A DNA stretch of 64,000 bases, taken from the NCBI RefSeq assembly GCF_003072505.1, contig NZ_NTGB01000001.1:694820-758819 (forward strand). Direction: 5' to 3'. This stretch comes from Polynucleobacter rarus (lineage in GTDB: Bacteria; Pseudomonadota; Gammaproteobacteria; Burkholderiales; Burkholderiaceae). A program made the translations under genes and the position numbers. Positions 31,092-37,905 of this stretch are shown piece after piece; position 1 is the stretch's first letter, and every line of letters begins with the position of its first letter. Below the pieces are notes generated by a model that saw only the letters and a program-made list of their open reading frames with translations, made no database searches and was not told the origin of the DNA.

Positions 31092-32039
31092 TTAGTTAAA
31101 AAAATGCTTTGCATATCGAGAGTTGATATCAGTCAGTCTTAACATCGTTAAGAAGTCAGCTGTATTGAAATCTGGGTCCCATGCTGGTTCACCACAAATC
31201 TTTGCCCCGATTCTGAGATAACCTTTAATTAGAGGAGGTGGTTCAACATCCAAATCTGAGTTTAACTTTTCGAGGGGTAGTGGTAGCTTTGGAAAAGTTC
31301 GATATTCAACAGGACTTAAATTCTTTTCACTAAAAATTCTATTTAAGCTAGCTGCATAGTGGCCACCATCACCCATTGGTACGCTTGCGCAGCCAAGCAT
31401 AATTTCATAACCGTGTTGCTTCATATAGGAGCCCAAACCAGCCCACAAAGCCATAATGACACCACCAGAGCGATAGTTTGCATGAACACATGATCTTCCA
31501 ACTTCAACTGCGTTCGGATAAAGGTGCTCAAGTCTAGATAAATCAAATTCTGATTCAGAATATAGGCGTCCAATTAATTTTGCTTGATCGGGCGGCAAAA
31601 TTCGATAAGTGCCCACAACCTGCAGGGTTTTCGTGTCACGCACAATAAGGTGGTCGCAATAGGCATCGAATTCGTCAACATCTAAACCTTCTTCTTTATT
31701 CGGAAGGTTAGCACCCATTTCTTCAGCAAAAACATGATAACGAAGACGTTGTGCTTCTTTAATTTCTTCTAAGTCCCTTGCAATATATACCTGGATAGGG
31801 CTTGATTTATTGGCTTGGCCATTCTCTGAAATATTGGGTAACTCGCTGACTGTTTTCTTTAGTTCCTTAATTTTGGCATTTTTCTTTTTAGACTTATGTT
31901 TTTTTAAAAGAAATAAATTAGGAAACTTATTAAACTTCTGCATTCTTGAGAGTTTTTTTGAGAGTTTACCGGCGATTTTAGTCGTCAAACCATCACCGAT
32001 GGAGTTTAAAGACTGTAGTGGGTTAGGTAATTCTTTCAT
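31092..32039 (-). CDS. GNAT-type N-acyltransferase, OlsB-like (lyso-ornithine lipid synthase candidate)
   Basis: OlsB enzymes attach a 3-hydroxyacyl chain from ACP to the alpha-amino group of ornithine, the first step to phosphorus-free ornithine lipids. The catalytic region has the signature RLRYHVFAEEMGA followed by DEFDAYCDHLIV and VEVGRSCVHANYR, as in the Acetyltransf_5/hemolysin-like group. I start at ATG 32039 (MKELPN, 315 residues); a TTG 63 bp upstream would overlap dgkA and lacks a ribosome site. A basic Lys-rich stretch precedes the domain and may bind membrane. It is the last gene of a plcP-agt-dgkA-olsB run. Homologues are sometimes annotated only as GNAT, so ornithine specificity is inferred. 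Confidence 0.8.
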   Translation of the reverse strand: MKELPNPLQSLNSIGDGLTTKIAGKLSKKLSRMQKFNKFPNLFLLKKHKSKKKNAKIKELKKTVSELPNISENGQANKSSPIQVYIARDLEEIKEAQRLRYHVFAEEMGANLPNKEEGLDVDEFDAYCDHLIVRDTKTLQVVGTYRILPPDQAKLIGRLYSESEFDLSRLEHLYPNAVEVGRSCVHANYRSGGVIMALWAGLGSYMKQHGYEIMLGCASVPMGDGGHYAASLNRIFSEKNLSPVEYRTFPKLPLPLEKLNSDLDVEPPPLIKGYLRIGAKICGEPAWDPDFNTADFLTMLRLTDINSRYAKHFFN

Positions 32040-32074
32040 TTTATGAGTAATTTTCCAGATATTGGTTAATTGTA

Positions 32075-32539
32075 TTAAGAAAAAGTTGCATGAAGATGAC
32101 AAATTAAAGTCGAATCGTTAATAAATGTCACTTTTAAATTCTTAATGACCGGAATCAGTATATAAATCCACGTAAATATACATAGAAGCAGTGCTAGCAT
32201 CACCGCAGCAGAGCCATAATCTTTTGCTCTTTTTGATAAACCATGATTATCAAAGGAAATTCTATCAATTGCAGCTTCAACACTAGAGTTTAGCAACTCG
32301 ACAATGAGAACCAAAATTACCACCATCAAAAGTAGTATATGCTCAACTCGACTAACGGGTAAAAATAAAGAAATAGGGAGTAACACCGCCGTTAAAGTTA
32401 ACTCTTGTCGAAACGCACTTTCTTCCTTGATAGCAAATTGAAGTCCGTGCCAGGAGTTGATGCTAGCCTTGATTGCTCTGGTGACACCTTTGTTGCCTTT
32501 GTGAGGGTTTTGATCGTACGAATAATGATCGTCGTTCAT
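32075..32539 (-). CDS. dgkA: Diacylglycerol kinase (prokaryotic DgkA type)
   Basis: A small integral-membrane kinase that phosphorylates diacylglycerol to phosphatidate. The 154-residue protein has the motifs AIKEESAFRQE, ELLNSSVEAAIDR and SKRAKDYGSAAV, which contain the catalytic Glu residues, and three membrane helices. E. coli DgkA has 122 residues; here a hydrophilic N-terminus and about 25 extra C-terminal residues are added. Its ATG overlaps the stop of the glycosyltransferase gene (ATGA), so the two are coupled. Next to a phospholipase-C-like gene it would recycle the diacylglycerol. Confidence 0.92.
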   Translation of the reverse strand: MNDDHYSYDQNPHKGNKGVTRAIKASINSWHGLQFAIKEESAFRQELTLTAVLLPISLFLPVSRVEHILLLMVVILVLIVELLNSSVEAAIDRISFDNHGLSKRAKDYGSAAVMLALLLCIFTWIYILIPVIKNLKVTFINDSTLICHLHATFS

Positions 32540-33570
32540 ATGGAAATATCAGTACTTGCTTCAACTAATCCAGGAGGAACAGGTTGAAGATGCTTTACGA
32601 ATTGTTCAGTAGCTGCCCGCCAAGAAAAGCCCTCAGCATATTGACGAGTACTTGCCCGCGAGATTTTCAGAGCAGCCAAGCAAGCATCTTCTAAATTTTC
32701 ACTTAGGGCACCTGATTCACTATCCCCAATAACATCGATAGGGCCGGTAACTGGATACGCGGCGACAGGAAGTCCACAAGCCATCGCCTCTAAAAGAACA
32801 AGTCCGAAGGTATCAGTTTTACTTGGAAATACAAACACATCAGCGCTGGAATAATACTGTGGCAATTCTGATTGGTCTTTAGCACCCAAAAATTGAACTA
32901 GCGGATATTTTTCTTTTAAATACGAAAGTGATGGACCATCGCCAATCACTACTTTAGAGCCTGGTAAATCGAGTTGTAAAAAGGCTTCGATATTTTTTTC
33001 AACTGCAACCCTACCAACATTTAAAAATATTGGCTTAGCGCTGGTTAATGCGTCGCTATGCTTGACTTCGAACCTCGATAAATCAACGCCTCGAGTCCAC
33101 AGAACCACATTTTTGAAGCCATAACTTTCTAAGTCTTTTTTTACCGTGATAGTAGGAGCCATTACAGCTAGTGACTTTTGATGAAACCACTTTAAAAATC
33201 GATAAGTCAGTTTTAATGGGATACCCGTTCTGGCCTTCACATATTCCGGAAATCGAGTATGGTATGCGGTTGAAAATGGCAAATGATTTTTTACAGCATA
33301 AGCTCTGGCGGCTAACCCTAAAGGGCCCTCGGTTGAGATATGCAATGCATCCGGCATAAAAGACTTAATCCTGCGCGAAATTTTTTTGCCTGGAAGTATG
33401 GATAAAGAAATGTCTGGGTAGGTCGGGCAGGGGATTGTCTTGAATTCTAATGGAGATAGGATATCTACTACATGTCCCATTAATTCAAGTTCATGTCTTG
33501 TTTGTTTTAATGTTCGGACAACACCATTAATTTGAGGCTCCCAAGCATCAGTGATGATCAAAATCTTCAT
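32536..33570 (-). CDS. GT4-family glycosyltransferase, likely diacylglycerol glycosyltransferase (Agt-like)
   Basis: A GT-B fold glycosyltransferase. The N-terminal half begins KILIITDAWEPQINGVVRTL and the C-terminal half carries the donor-site E-x7-E motif in SKTDTFGLVLLEAMACG. I start at ATG 33570 with AGGATC 8 bp upstream (344 residues); the longer form from 33591 overlaps plcP. Similar genes paired with PlcP in Alphaproteobacteria and marine bacteria (agt) make glycosylated diacylglycerols under phosphate limitation. The pairing here is the basis for that role; PIM-type mannosyltransferase activity is an alternative. Confidence 0.8.
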   Translation of the reverse strand: MKILIITDAWEPQINGVVRTLKQTRHELELMGHVVDILSPLEFKTIPCPTYPDISLSILPGKKISRRIKSFMPDALHISTEGPLGLAARAYAVKNHLPFSTAYHTRFPEYVKARTGIPLKLTYRFLKWFHQKSLAVMAPTITVKKDLESYGFKNVVLWTRGVDLSRFEVKHSDALTSAKPIFLNVGRVAVEKNIEAFLQLDLPGSKVVIGDGPSLSYLKEKYPLVQFLGAKDQSELPQYYSSADVFVFPSKTDTFGLVLLEAMACGLPVAAYPVTGPIDVIGDSESGALSENLEDACLAALKISRASTRQYAEGFSWRAATEQFVKHLQPVPPGLVEASTDISI

Positions 33571-33580
33571 TGCATTGATC

Positions 33581-34459
33581 CTAAGTCTCAAGTTCCTGAA
33601 TTATTAAATCACTAGCTGAGCTAGCAACAGGAAGCGCTGGATTTTCAGCATTGGCTAAAGCATTGACTGGGAAACCGTTAAAAGAATTAATGACGATTGG
33701 CTCAATGTGAGCCCCTTCTTCTTCTTTCAAAATATGTGGCCAATGAATAATCTTTAGCTCACCCTCAAAGGTTTCAACCAAGGCAGTAAGACTTTCGACC
33801 CAATCGCCATCGTTACAATAGAGCAGCCCATCGATATCTCGAATTTCTGCTTTATGAATATGACCACAAACAACCCCGTCACATTTTCTTTTACGCGCTT
33901 CTCTTGCCATGATGGCTTCAAAGTCAGCGATAAAACTGACTGCATTTTTCACTTTATGCTTTAAAAATTGAGATAGTGACCAATATTGAAATCCTAGCTT
34001 AATTCTAATATTGTTAAACCAACGATTAATAACCAAAATGATGGTGTAGGCTGAATCACCTAAATAAGCCAACCATTTGGCATATTGCATGACGCTGTCA
34101 AATAAATCGCCGTGCGTTATCCATAACCTTTTACCGTTCGCAGTAATATGAATCATTTCATTACGAATTTGAATATCACCAAAGGTCATACCAATAAATT
34201 GACGTGCGACTTCGTCGTGGTTTCCGGGAATATAAAAGACTTCGGAACCTTTACGTACTTTTCTGAGAATTTTTTGTACAACGTCGTTATGAGCTTGCGG
34301 CCAGTACCAAGATTTTTTTAACCGCCAACCATCAATAATGTCGCCGACAAGATAAAATGTCTCTGCTTCATTATGTTTTAAAAAATCGAGTAGATACTCA
34401 GCCTGGCAGCCAGAAGTACCTAAATGTATGTCAGAAATCCATATGGTGCGATATTGCAT
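33581..34459 (-). CDS. plcP: PlcP-like metallophosphoesterase (phospholipase C candidate; annotated elsewhere as LpxH-like)
   Basis: A 292-residue calcineurin-type phosphoesterase with D10/H12 in SDIHLG, D40 in VGDIIDGW, N80/H81 in PGNHDE, THGD and CGHIHKAE. The family includes LpxH, but the length and the stretches GCQAEYLLDFL and WYWPQAHNDVVQKILRK match my recollection of PlcP, which cleaves phospholipids to diacylglycerol during phosphate starvation. Neighbours support this: a Pho-box-like site is just upstream, and a glycosyltransferase and DgkA that use diacylglycerol lie downstream. LpxH-type lipid A function is the alternative; a second canonical lpxH elsewhere in the genome would settle it. 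Confidence 0.78.
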   Translation of the reverse strand: MQYRTIWISDIHLGTSGCQAEYLLDFLKHNEAETFYLVGDIIDGWRLKKSWYWPQAHNDVVQKILRKVRKGSEVFYIPGNHDEVARQFIGMTFGDIQIRNEMIHITANGKRLWITHGDLFDSVMQYAKWLAYLGDSAYTIILVINRWFNNIRIKLGFQYWSLSQFLKHKVKNAVSFIADFEAIMAREARKRKCDGVVCGHIHKAEIRDIDGLLYCNDGDWVESLTALVETFEGELKIIHWPHILKEEEGAHIEPIVINSFNGFPVNALANAENPALPVASSASDLIIQELET

Positions 34460-34489
34460 GATGACATTAAGCCATAGTTAAGTTACTGT

Positions 34490-34510
34490 AATATGCACAT
34501 TTTAAGACAG
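34490..34510 (-). promoter_or_regulatory. Pho-box-like site upstream of plcP
   Basis: Read on the minus strand, CTGTCTTAAAA is followed after exactly 11 bp by the half-site TGTGCATATT. The first half matches the PhoB consensus heptamer at 6 of 7 positions and the second keeps CAT-AT, as in the pstS site. A possible -10 (TAACTA) follows about 10 bp later, in front of plcP. The region is only 85 bp and divergent, so it may serve the plsC-like gene too. Confidence 0.5.
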
Positions 34511-34544
34511 AATTGTTACATTTAATAATTGAATAGAGAATTTT

Positions 34545-35267
34545 ATGTTGGTTATCAGCTATTTACGCGTTATTGCACATATTTTTAGGGGATTTTTCAT
34601 TGTTGTTTTTTTGTTTCCGAGAAAAGATACTCAACAACAGAATTTAGCCTTGCAAAATTGGAGTTATGGATTATTAAAGGTATTCAACATCGAGTTACAA
34701 CTTGAAGGTGAGATCCCCAAAGATTTGCAATCGCACCTAGTGGTGAGTAATCATATTTCATGGTTGGATATTCATGTGATCAACGCCTTATTTCCTATGC
34801 GATTTGTCGCAAAGAAAGAGGTTGCTTCTTGGCCAGTATTTGGGTGGTTTGCAAAAAAATTAAATACTCTTTTTATTGATCGACAAAAAAGTGGTCACTC
34901 TAGGGATGTTTCTGATCAAATGACATCAGCTTTAAAAGCGGGAGATAGGATTTGTATTTTTCCAGAAGGAACTTCTTCAGACGGCTTATCGGTTCTTAAA
35001 TTTAAGCCTAATTTATTTCAATCTGTCATTGATGCTCAAAGTATCTGCTTACCAACAGCTATTACTTATATCCAGCCCAAGACTGGGGAGGTAAGTATTG
35101 CAACAGCTTTTATTGGTGATATGGGACTGTTGGAATCAATGAACAATACTTTAAAGAACGCACCGTTAATTGTTCGTGTTCGTATTGGCGAACCGATTAA
35201 AGATGAAGTGAATCGGAAAGTCTTGTCAGAGTTGGCTTGGGAGCAAGTTGTGAAATTAAGAAATTAA
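34545..35267 (+). CDS. 1-acylglycerol-3-phosphate-type O-acyltransferase (PlsC/OlsA-like)
   Basis: A 240-residue LPLAT-family acyltransferase. The N-terminal ~25 residues are a membrane helix, then the catalytic NHISWLD (HX4D), the substrate-binding FIDRQKSG and the FPEGTSS block follow in the correct order. It may acylate lysophosphatidate (PlsC) or lyso-ornithine lipid (OlsA). Its divergent position beside a cluster containing an OlsB-like gene favours OlsA, but sequence alone does not separate the two. tRNA-Pro follows 44 bp after the stop. Confidence 0.85.
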   Translation: MLVISYLRVIAHIFRGFFIVVFLFPRKDTQQQNLALQNWSYGLLKVFNIELQLEGEIPKDLQSHLVVSNHISWLDIHVINALFPMRFVAKKEVASWPVFGWFAKKLNTLFIDRQKSGHSRDVSDQMTSALKAGDRICIFPEGTSSDGLSVLKFKPNLFQSVIDAQSICLPTAITYIQPKTGEVSIATAFIGDMGLLESMNNTLKNAPLIVRVRIGEPIKDEVNRKVLSELAWEQVVKLRN

Positions 35268-35311
35268 ATACTAGTAAAAAAAAGTAAACCGTAGTAGAAT
35301 ATTGGATTGTT

Positions 35312-35388
35312 CGGGGCGTAGCGCAGCCTGGTAGCGCATCTGCTTTGGGAGCAGAGGGTCGTGAGTTCGAATCCCACCGCCCCGACCA
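35312..35388 (+). tRNA. tRNA-Pro (anticodon TGG)
   Basis: A 77-nt cloverleaf with acceptor arms CGGGGCG and CGCCCCG, encoded CCA, anticodon loop TTTGGGA between TCTGC and GCAGA, and a TTCGAATC T-loop. The anticodon is TGG. It is 63 bp before tRNA-Arg and probably in the same transcript. Confidence 0.97.
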
Positions 35389-35451
35389 AAATCTTATTCC
35401 CAAATGAAGTCATATTATTTATAATTTCAACAGTTACACAATCCCCACATA

Positions 35452-35528
35452 CTGCCCATAGCTCAGATGGATAGAGCAACGGCCTTCTAAGCCGTAGGTC
35501 GCACGTTCGAATCGTGCTGGGCAGACCA
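35452..35528 (+). tRNA. tRNA-Arg (anticodon TCT), attachment-site host
   Basis: A 77-nt cloverleaf with acceptor arms CTGCCCA and TGGGCAG, encoded CCA, anticodon loop CTTCTAA between ACGGC and GCCGT, and T-arm GCACG-TTCGAAT-CGTGC. The anticodon is TCT. Its 3' part from the anticodon loop onward recurs at four downstream positions, so it is the natural integration site of the accessory region that follows. Confidence 0.97.
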
Positions 35529-35574
35529 AAACTGTAAAGTATGTCTTAGGTCATAAACCTATTATGCTGAAAGA

Positions 35575-35796
35575 CTAATCTAAAAGTGCTTTTTGAAAAT
35601 CTTCTGCTGATACTTCAGCTTGGCGTAGTAAGCCGTTGACTGTGCCAACTTTTACTTCTTTGTGGTTTGGTACAACTCAACCTTTTCCACCACGTTTCAT
35701 CATAATATGGCTACCGGATTGTCTTGCTACTTGAAAGCCTAATTTTTCTAAGGCACGAATGATATCTTTGCCAGAGAGGCCTGGAAATTTAGGCAT
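35575..35796 (-). pseudogene. hicA: HicA-family toxin gene with an in-frame TGA codon (copy 1)
   Basis: The frame from ATG 35796 encodes MPKFPGLSGKDIIRALEKLG and then QSGSHIMMKRGGKG, a TGA at 35677-35679, and VVPNHKEVKVGTVNGLL to a TAG at 35575, 74 codons in all. Apart from the TGA it is a complete HicA-type mRNA interferase, including the catalytic SGSH His. In relatives I recall a Cys or similar residue at the TGA position. The first 39 codons alone would lack half the fold, so the toxin is probably dead unless TGA is read through. hicB overlaps by 8 bp upstream. Confidence 0.85.
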
Positions 35797-35992
35797 GTGC
35801 TAAGTCAAAAGTTGTTACTAATGGATGAACATTGAAGGTCATTGGGAACTCCTCTAAATAAAGAGAGGTGGCTTCTTTTAAATTAGCAATTGCCTCATCA
35901 ACAGTTTCACCTTGAGTAGTTGTGCCAGTTTCAGGATTTAAGGCAACATAACCCCCTTCTTCAGCAGGACTTAATATAGCGGTTAGTAGCAT
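35789..35992 (-). CDS. hicB: HicB-family antitoxin (copy 1)
   Basis: A 67-residue HicB-type antitoxin with the partial RNase H-like fold: AILSPAEEGGYVALNPETG followed by TTTQGETVDEAIANLKEA. It lacks a C-terminal DNA-binding helix-turn-helix, so it is the short form. It precedes hicA and overlaps it by 8 bp, the usual coupling in hicBA-order modules. A ribosome site AAGAGGAGT lies right before the start. The protein is identical to the copy at 45549. Confidence 0.9.
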   Translation of the reverse strand: MLLTAILSPAEEGGYVALNPETGTTTQGETVDEAIANLKEATSLYLEEFPMTFNVHPLVTTFDLAHA

Positions 35993-36104
35993 GAGATACT
36001 CCTCTTCTTAATGAGTTTATTATGCACTCAAAGATTGAATTGAGCAAATGATAGCCTTTTAGATAATAGGTAATTATCCCCACGGTATAAGAAGCCCAAG
36101 TTCC

Positions 36105-36131
36105 CACGTTCGAATCGTGCTAGCCAGACCA
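36105..36131 (+). repeat. tRNA-Arg 3'-end remnant, copy A (att-like)
   Basis: CACGTTCGAATCGTGC followed by an altered acceptor end TAGCCAGACCA matches the T-arm and 3' end of tRNA-Arg(TCT) with two mismatches. A weaker match (AAGCCCAAG versus AAGCCGTAGG) extends about 10 bp upstream. It has no 5' half and cannot make a tRNA. It marks the end of the first hicBA module. Confidence 0.85.
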
Positions 36132-36137
36132 AATTAG

Positions 36138-36554
36138 AATTTGACGAAATACAGAGGAAAAACGCGACTTTTAAAATGAGGGCGTTGTTCTAAATCGATG
36201 CTCTTCACCATTGTCGGTAGTTGAAATTACTTATGAATACGTTGAAGAAGGACTCGTCTCGTCGTCCGTAAGATGGCGCCTAGATATCGTTGGATTTAAA
36301 GACGACCCGATTCTAGAATACCTTAGCCGAGAACTGCCAACATTAATAAATATCTTTCGGCCTTGAGGACCGTATTCAAAATTGCGGCTAACAATTTCAT
36401 TTTGCCAAGAAGTTTTGTTTCCCCGCAAAAGGGATTAAAAAACTCCCCGAAGGTAGCTATGGTATTTCTTGGTGCCCCGGTTTAAAAATCGAAGATCTAA
36501 GACAAAGATAGGTTGATACCATTCGCAAACCTATCTCTTGGGACTATCTTGGGA
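36138..36554. other. Decayed region with short protein-like stretches, no intact gene
   Basis: Between the hicBA module and the aldo/keto reductase there is no convincing gene. On the plus strand one frame reads VVEITYEYVEEGLVSSSV and on to PTLINIFRP before a TGA at 36364, and a later frame reads LPEGSYGISWCPGLKIEDL before a TAG near 36511. Both look like real protein, with codon use like that of the neighbours, but they are short and in broken frames. I do not recognise the family. A minus-strand frame here (36231-36428) looks unlike protein. Confidence 0.5.
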
Positions 36555-37549
36555 TTAGCCTTTTTCGCTATCTAGGTGAGACATCATCGTCTCGGCATAT
36601 CTTGTTCCAGCCGCTATACCCTCTGGAAAAGCCTCATCCAGTAATATCATTTCAGAATGACTCAAACTGATTTCAAGGGCCTTGAGCGAATCTCGCAAGG
36701 TTGCTACTCTTCTGCTGCCTATTAGGGGGAAAATATCAATGCCCTTACCTAACACCCATGCAATTGCTATTTGAGGAACTGAGGTATTTTTTTCTTGCGC
36801 CAAGTTCTTAATGGCATTCAAGGAAGCTAAGTTTTTTTGTAAATTCTCGCCCTGAAAGCGTGGGCTGTAGCCCCTAAAATCACTAGGAGTGATTGGGTTT
36901 TTTCCCCAGTTTGGATCAAACAGCCCGCGGGATAAAACTCCGTAGGCGGTGATAGCTAGGCCCAGCTCTCTGCAAGTATTTAAAACTGATTTTTCAATGC
37001 CTCGACTAAAAAGAGAGTATTCAATTTGCAAATCGCAGATAGGATGAACGGCCATTGCCCTTCTAATAGTTTCGCTGCCCACCTCAGATAATCCAATATG
37101 CCTTACATAACCGGCCTTAACCATGTCAGCAATGGCGCCAATCGTCTCTTCAATCGGGACATTGGGATCAAGTCTTGCAGGTCTATAGATGTCTATATAG
37201 TCAGTCTTTAAACGTTTCAGACTATATGCTAAAGAAGTTTTAACTGCAGCTGGCCTCCCATCAAATCCATGCCATGCTCCATTAGGATCTCTTTGAGCAC
37301 CAAATTCACACTTAATAAATAGCGCTCTCTTGCCACTGCGCTAAGCGCCTCGGATAGCAACAGCTCATTGTGGCCCATGCCGTAAAAGTCGCCTGTATCG
37401 AGCAAATTTACCCCCGAATCGATTGCTGACTTAATGGTAGCAACACTTTCGCTACGATCAGCTGGGCCGTAAAAGTCTGACATACCCATGCAACCCAAAC
37501 CAACAGCTGAACTTAGAGGTCCATTTTTACCAAGTACATTCGTTTTCAT
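36555..37549 (-). pseudogene. Aldo/keto reductase, frameshifted
   Basis: The N-terminal part (from 37549) reads [20 protein letters not shown] with the catalytic-type [19 protein letters not shown]. The rest, beginning in another frame with [19 protein letters not shown], continues through IDIYRPARLDPNVPIEETIG and MVKAGYVRHIGLSEVG to the C-terminus at 36555. The two halves join if one base is restored near 37304-37309 (expected KFGAQRD). A whole protein would be about 330 residues, an NADPH-dependent AKR of the YdbC/YakC-like type. Either a pseudogene or a sequencing error; the surrounding decay favours the first. Confidence 0.85.
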
Positions 37550-37905
37550 GATCTTTCCAGTTATATTTGCAAGGATTTTCTATTGTAGTTCGGATATCGG
37601 AAATACTTTGAGTTGGTAATAAGATATCCAGAAAGCTTGAGGGAAAAGAACTCTTCACTTATTTAGATAAGAGGGATTTGTTGACCCCATCCATCATTGG
37701 TGCTCTGCACAATCTTGCCATTTTTTGTTTTCCACAGACACTCTTAATCAATAGTTTCTTAGAAGCGATTCATACTTCCAACTAGCCTTTTTGAGAGTAT
37801 GGATATCAAAAGAAATATCTTAATAATTTCGTCATAAAAAATATACGCCTCTGTAGTAATTCACTTTTATATTTGTAAATTACTTTTTAACCAATTAAAT
37901 CTAAT
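37550..37905. other. 356-bp intergenic region upstream of the TonB receptor
   Basis: No gene or strong hairpin is seen. The last 100 bp are AT-rich and must hold the promoter of the receptor operon. One PhoB-like half-site, TCGTCATAAAA at 37829, and a second, CTGTAGTAATT, exactly 22 bp later suggest but do not establish phosphate control. No Fur-box or known metal-operator match was recognised. Confidence 0.4.

Larger units (their letters stand above)
35535..36137. repeat. Copy 1 of a ~603-bp duplication carrying hicBA and a tRNA-Arg remnant
   Basis: This stretch is repeated at 45295-45897 (offset 9,760 bp) with only four mismatches that I could find: two near 35560-35575 and two in the tRNA remnant. 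It contains the whole hicB, the whole hicA including its internal TGA, their promoter region and the downstream tRNA-Arg fragment. The near identity points to a recent duplication or gene conversion. Confidence 0.92.

Noticed and set aside
35197..35479. Minus-strand reading frames across the two tRNA genes
   Set aside because: They are translations of tRNA sequence and have no protein-like composition or ribosome site.
35677..35679. TGA in hicA read as selenocysteine
   Set aside because: No bacterial SECIS-like hairpin was recognised right after the TGA, and HicA is not a redox enzyme; a nonsense mutation is simpler.
37829..37861. PhoB half-sites TCGTCATAAAA and CTGTAGTAATT upstream of the TonB receptor
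   Set aside because: The halves are 22 bp apart with a non-matching 11-bp unit between them, so they do not form a normal Pho box; kept only as a remark.
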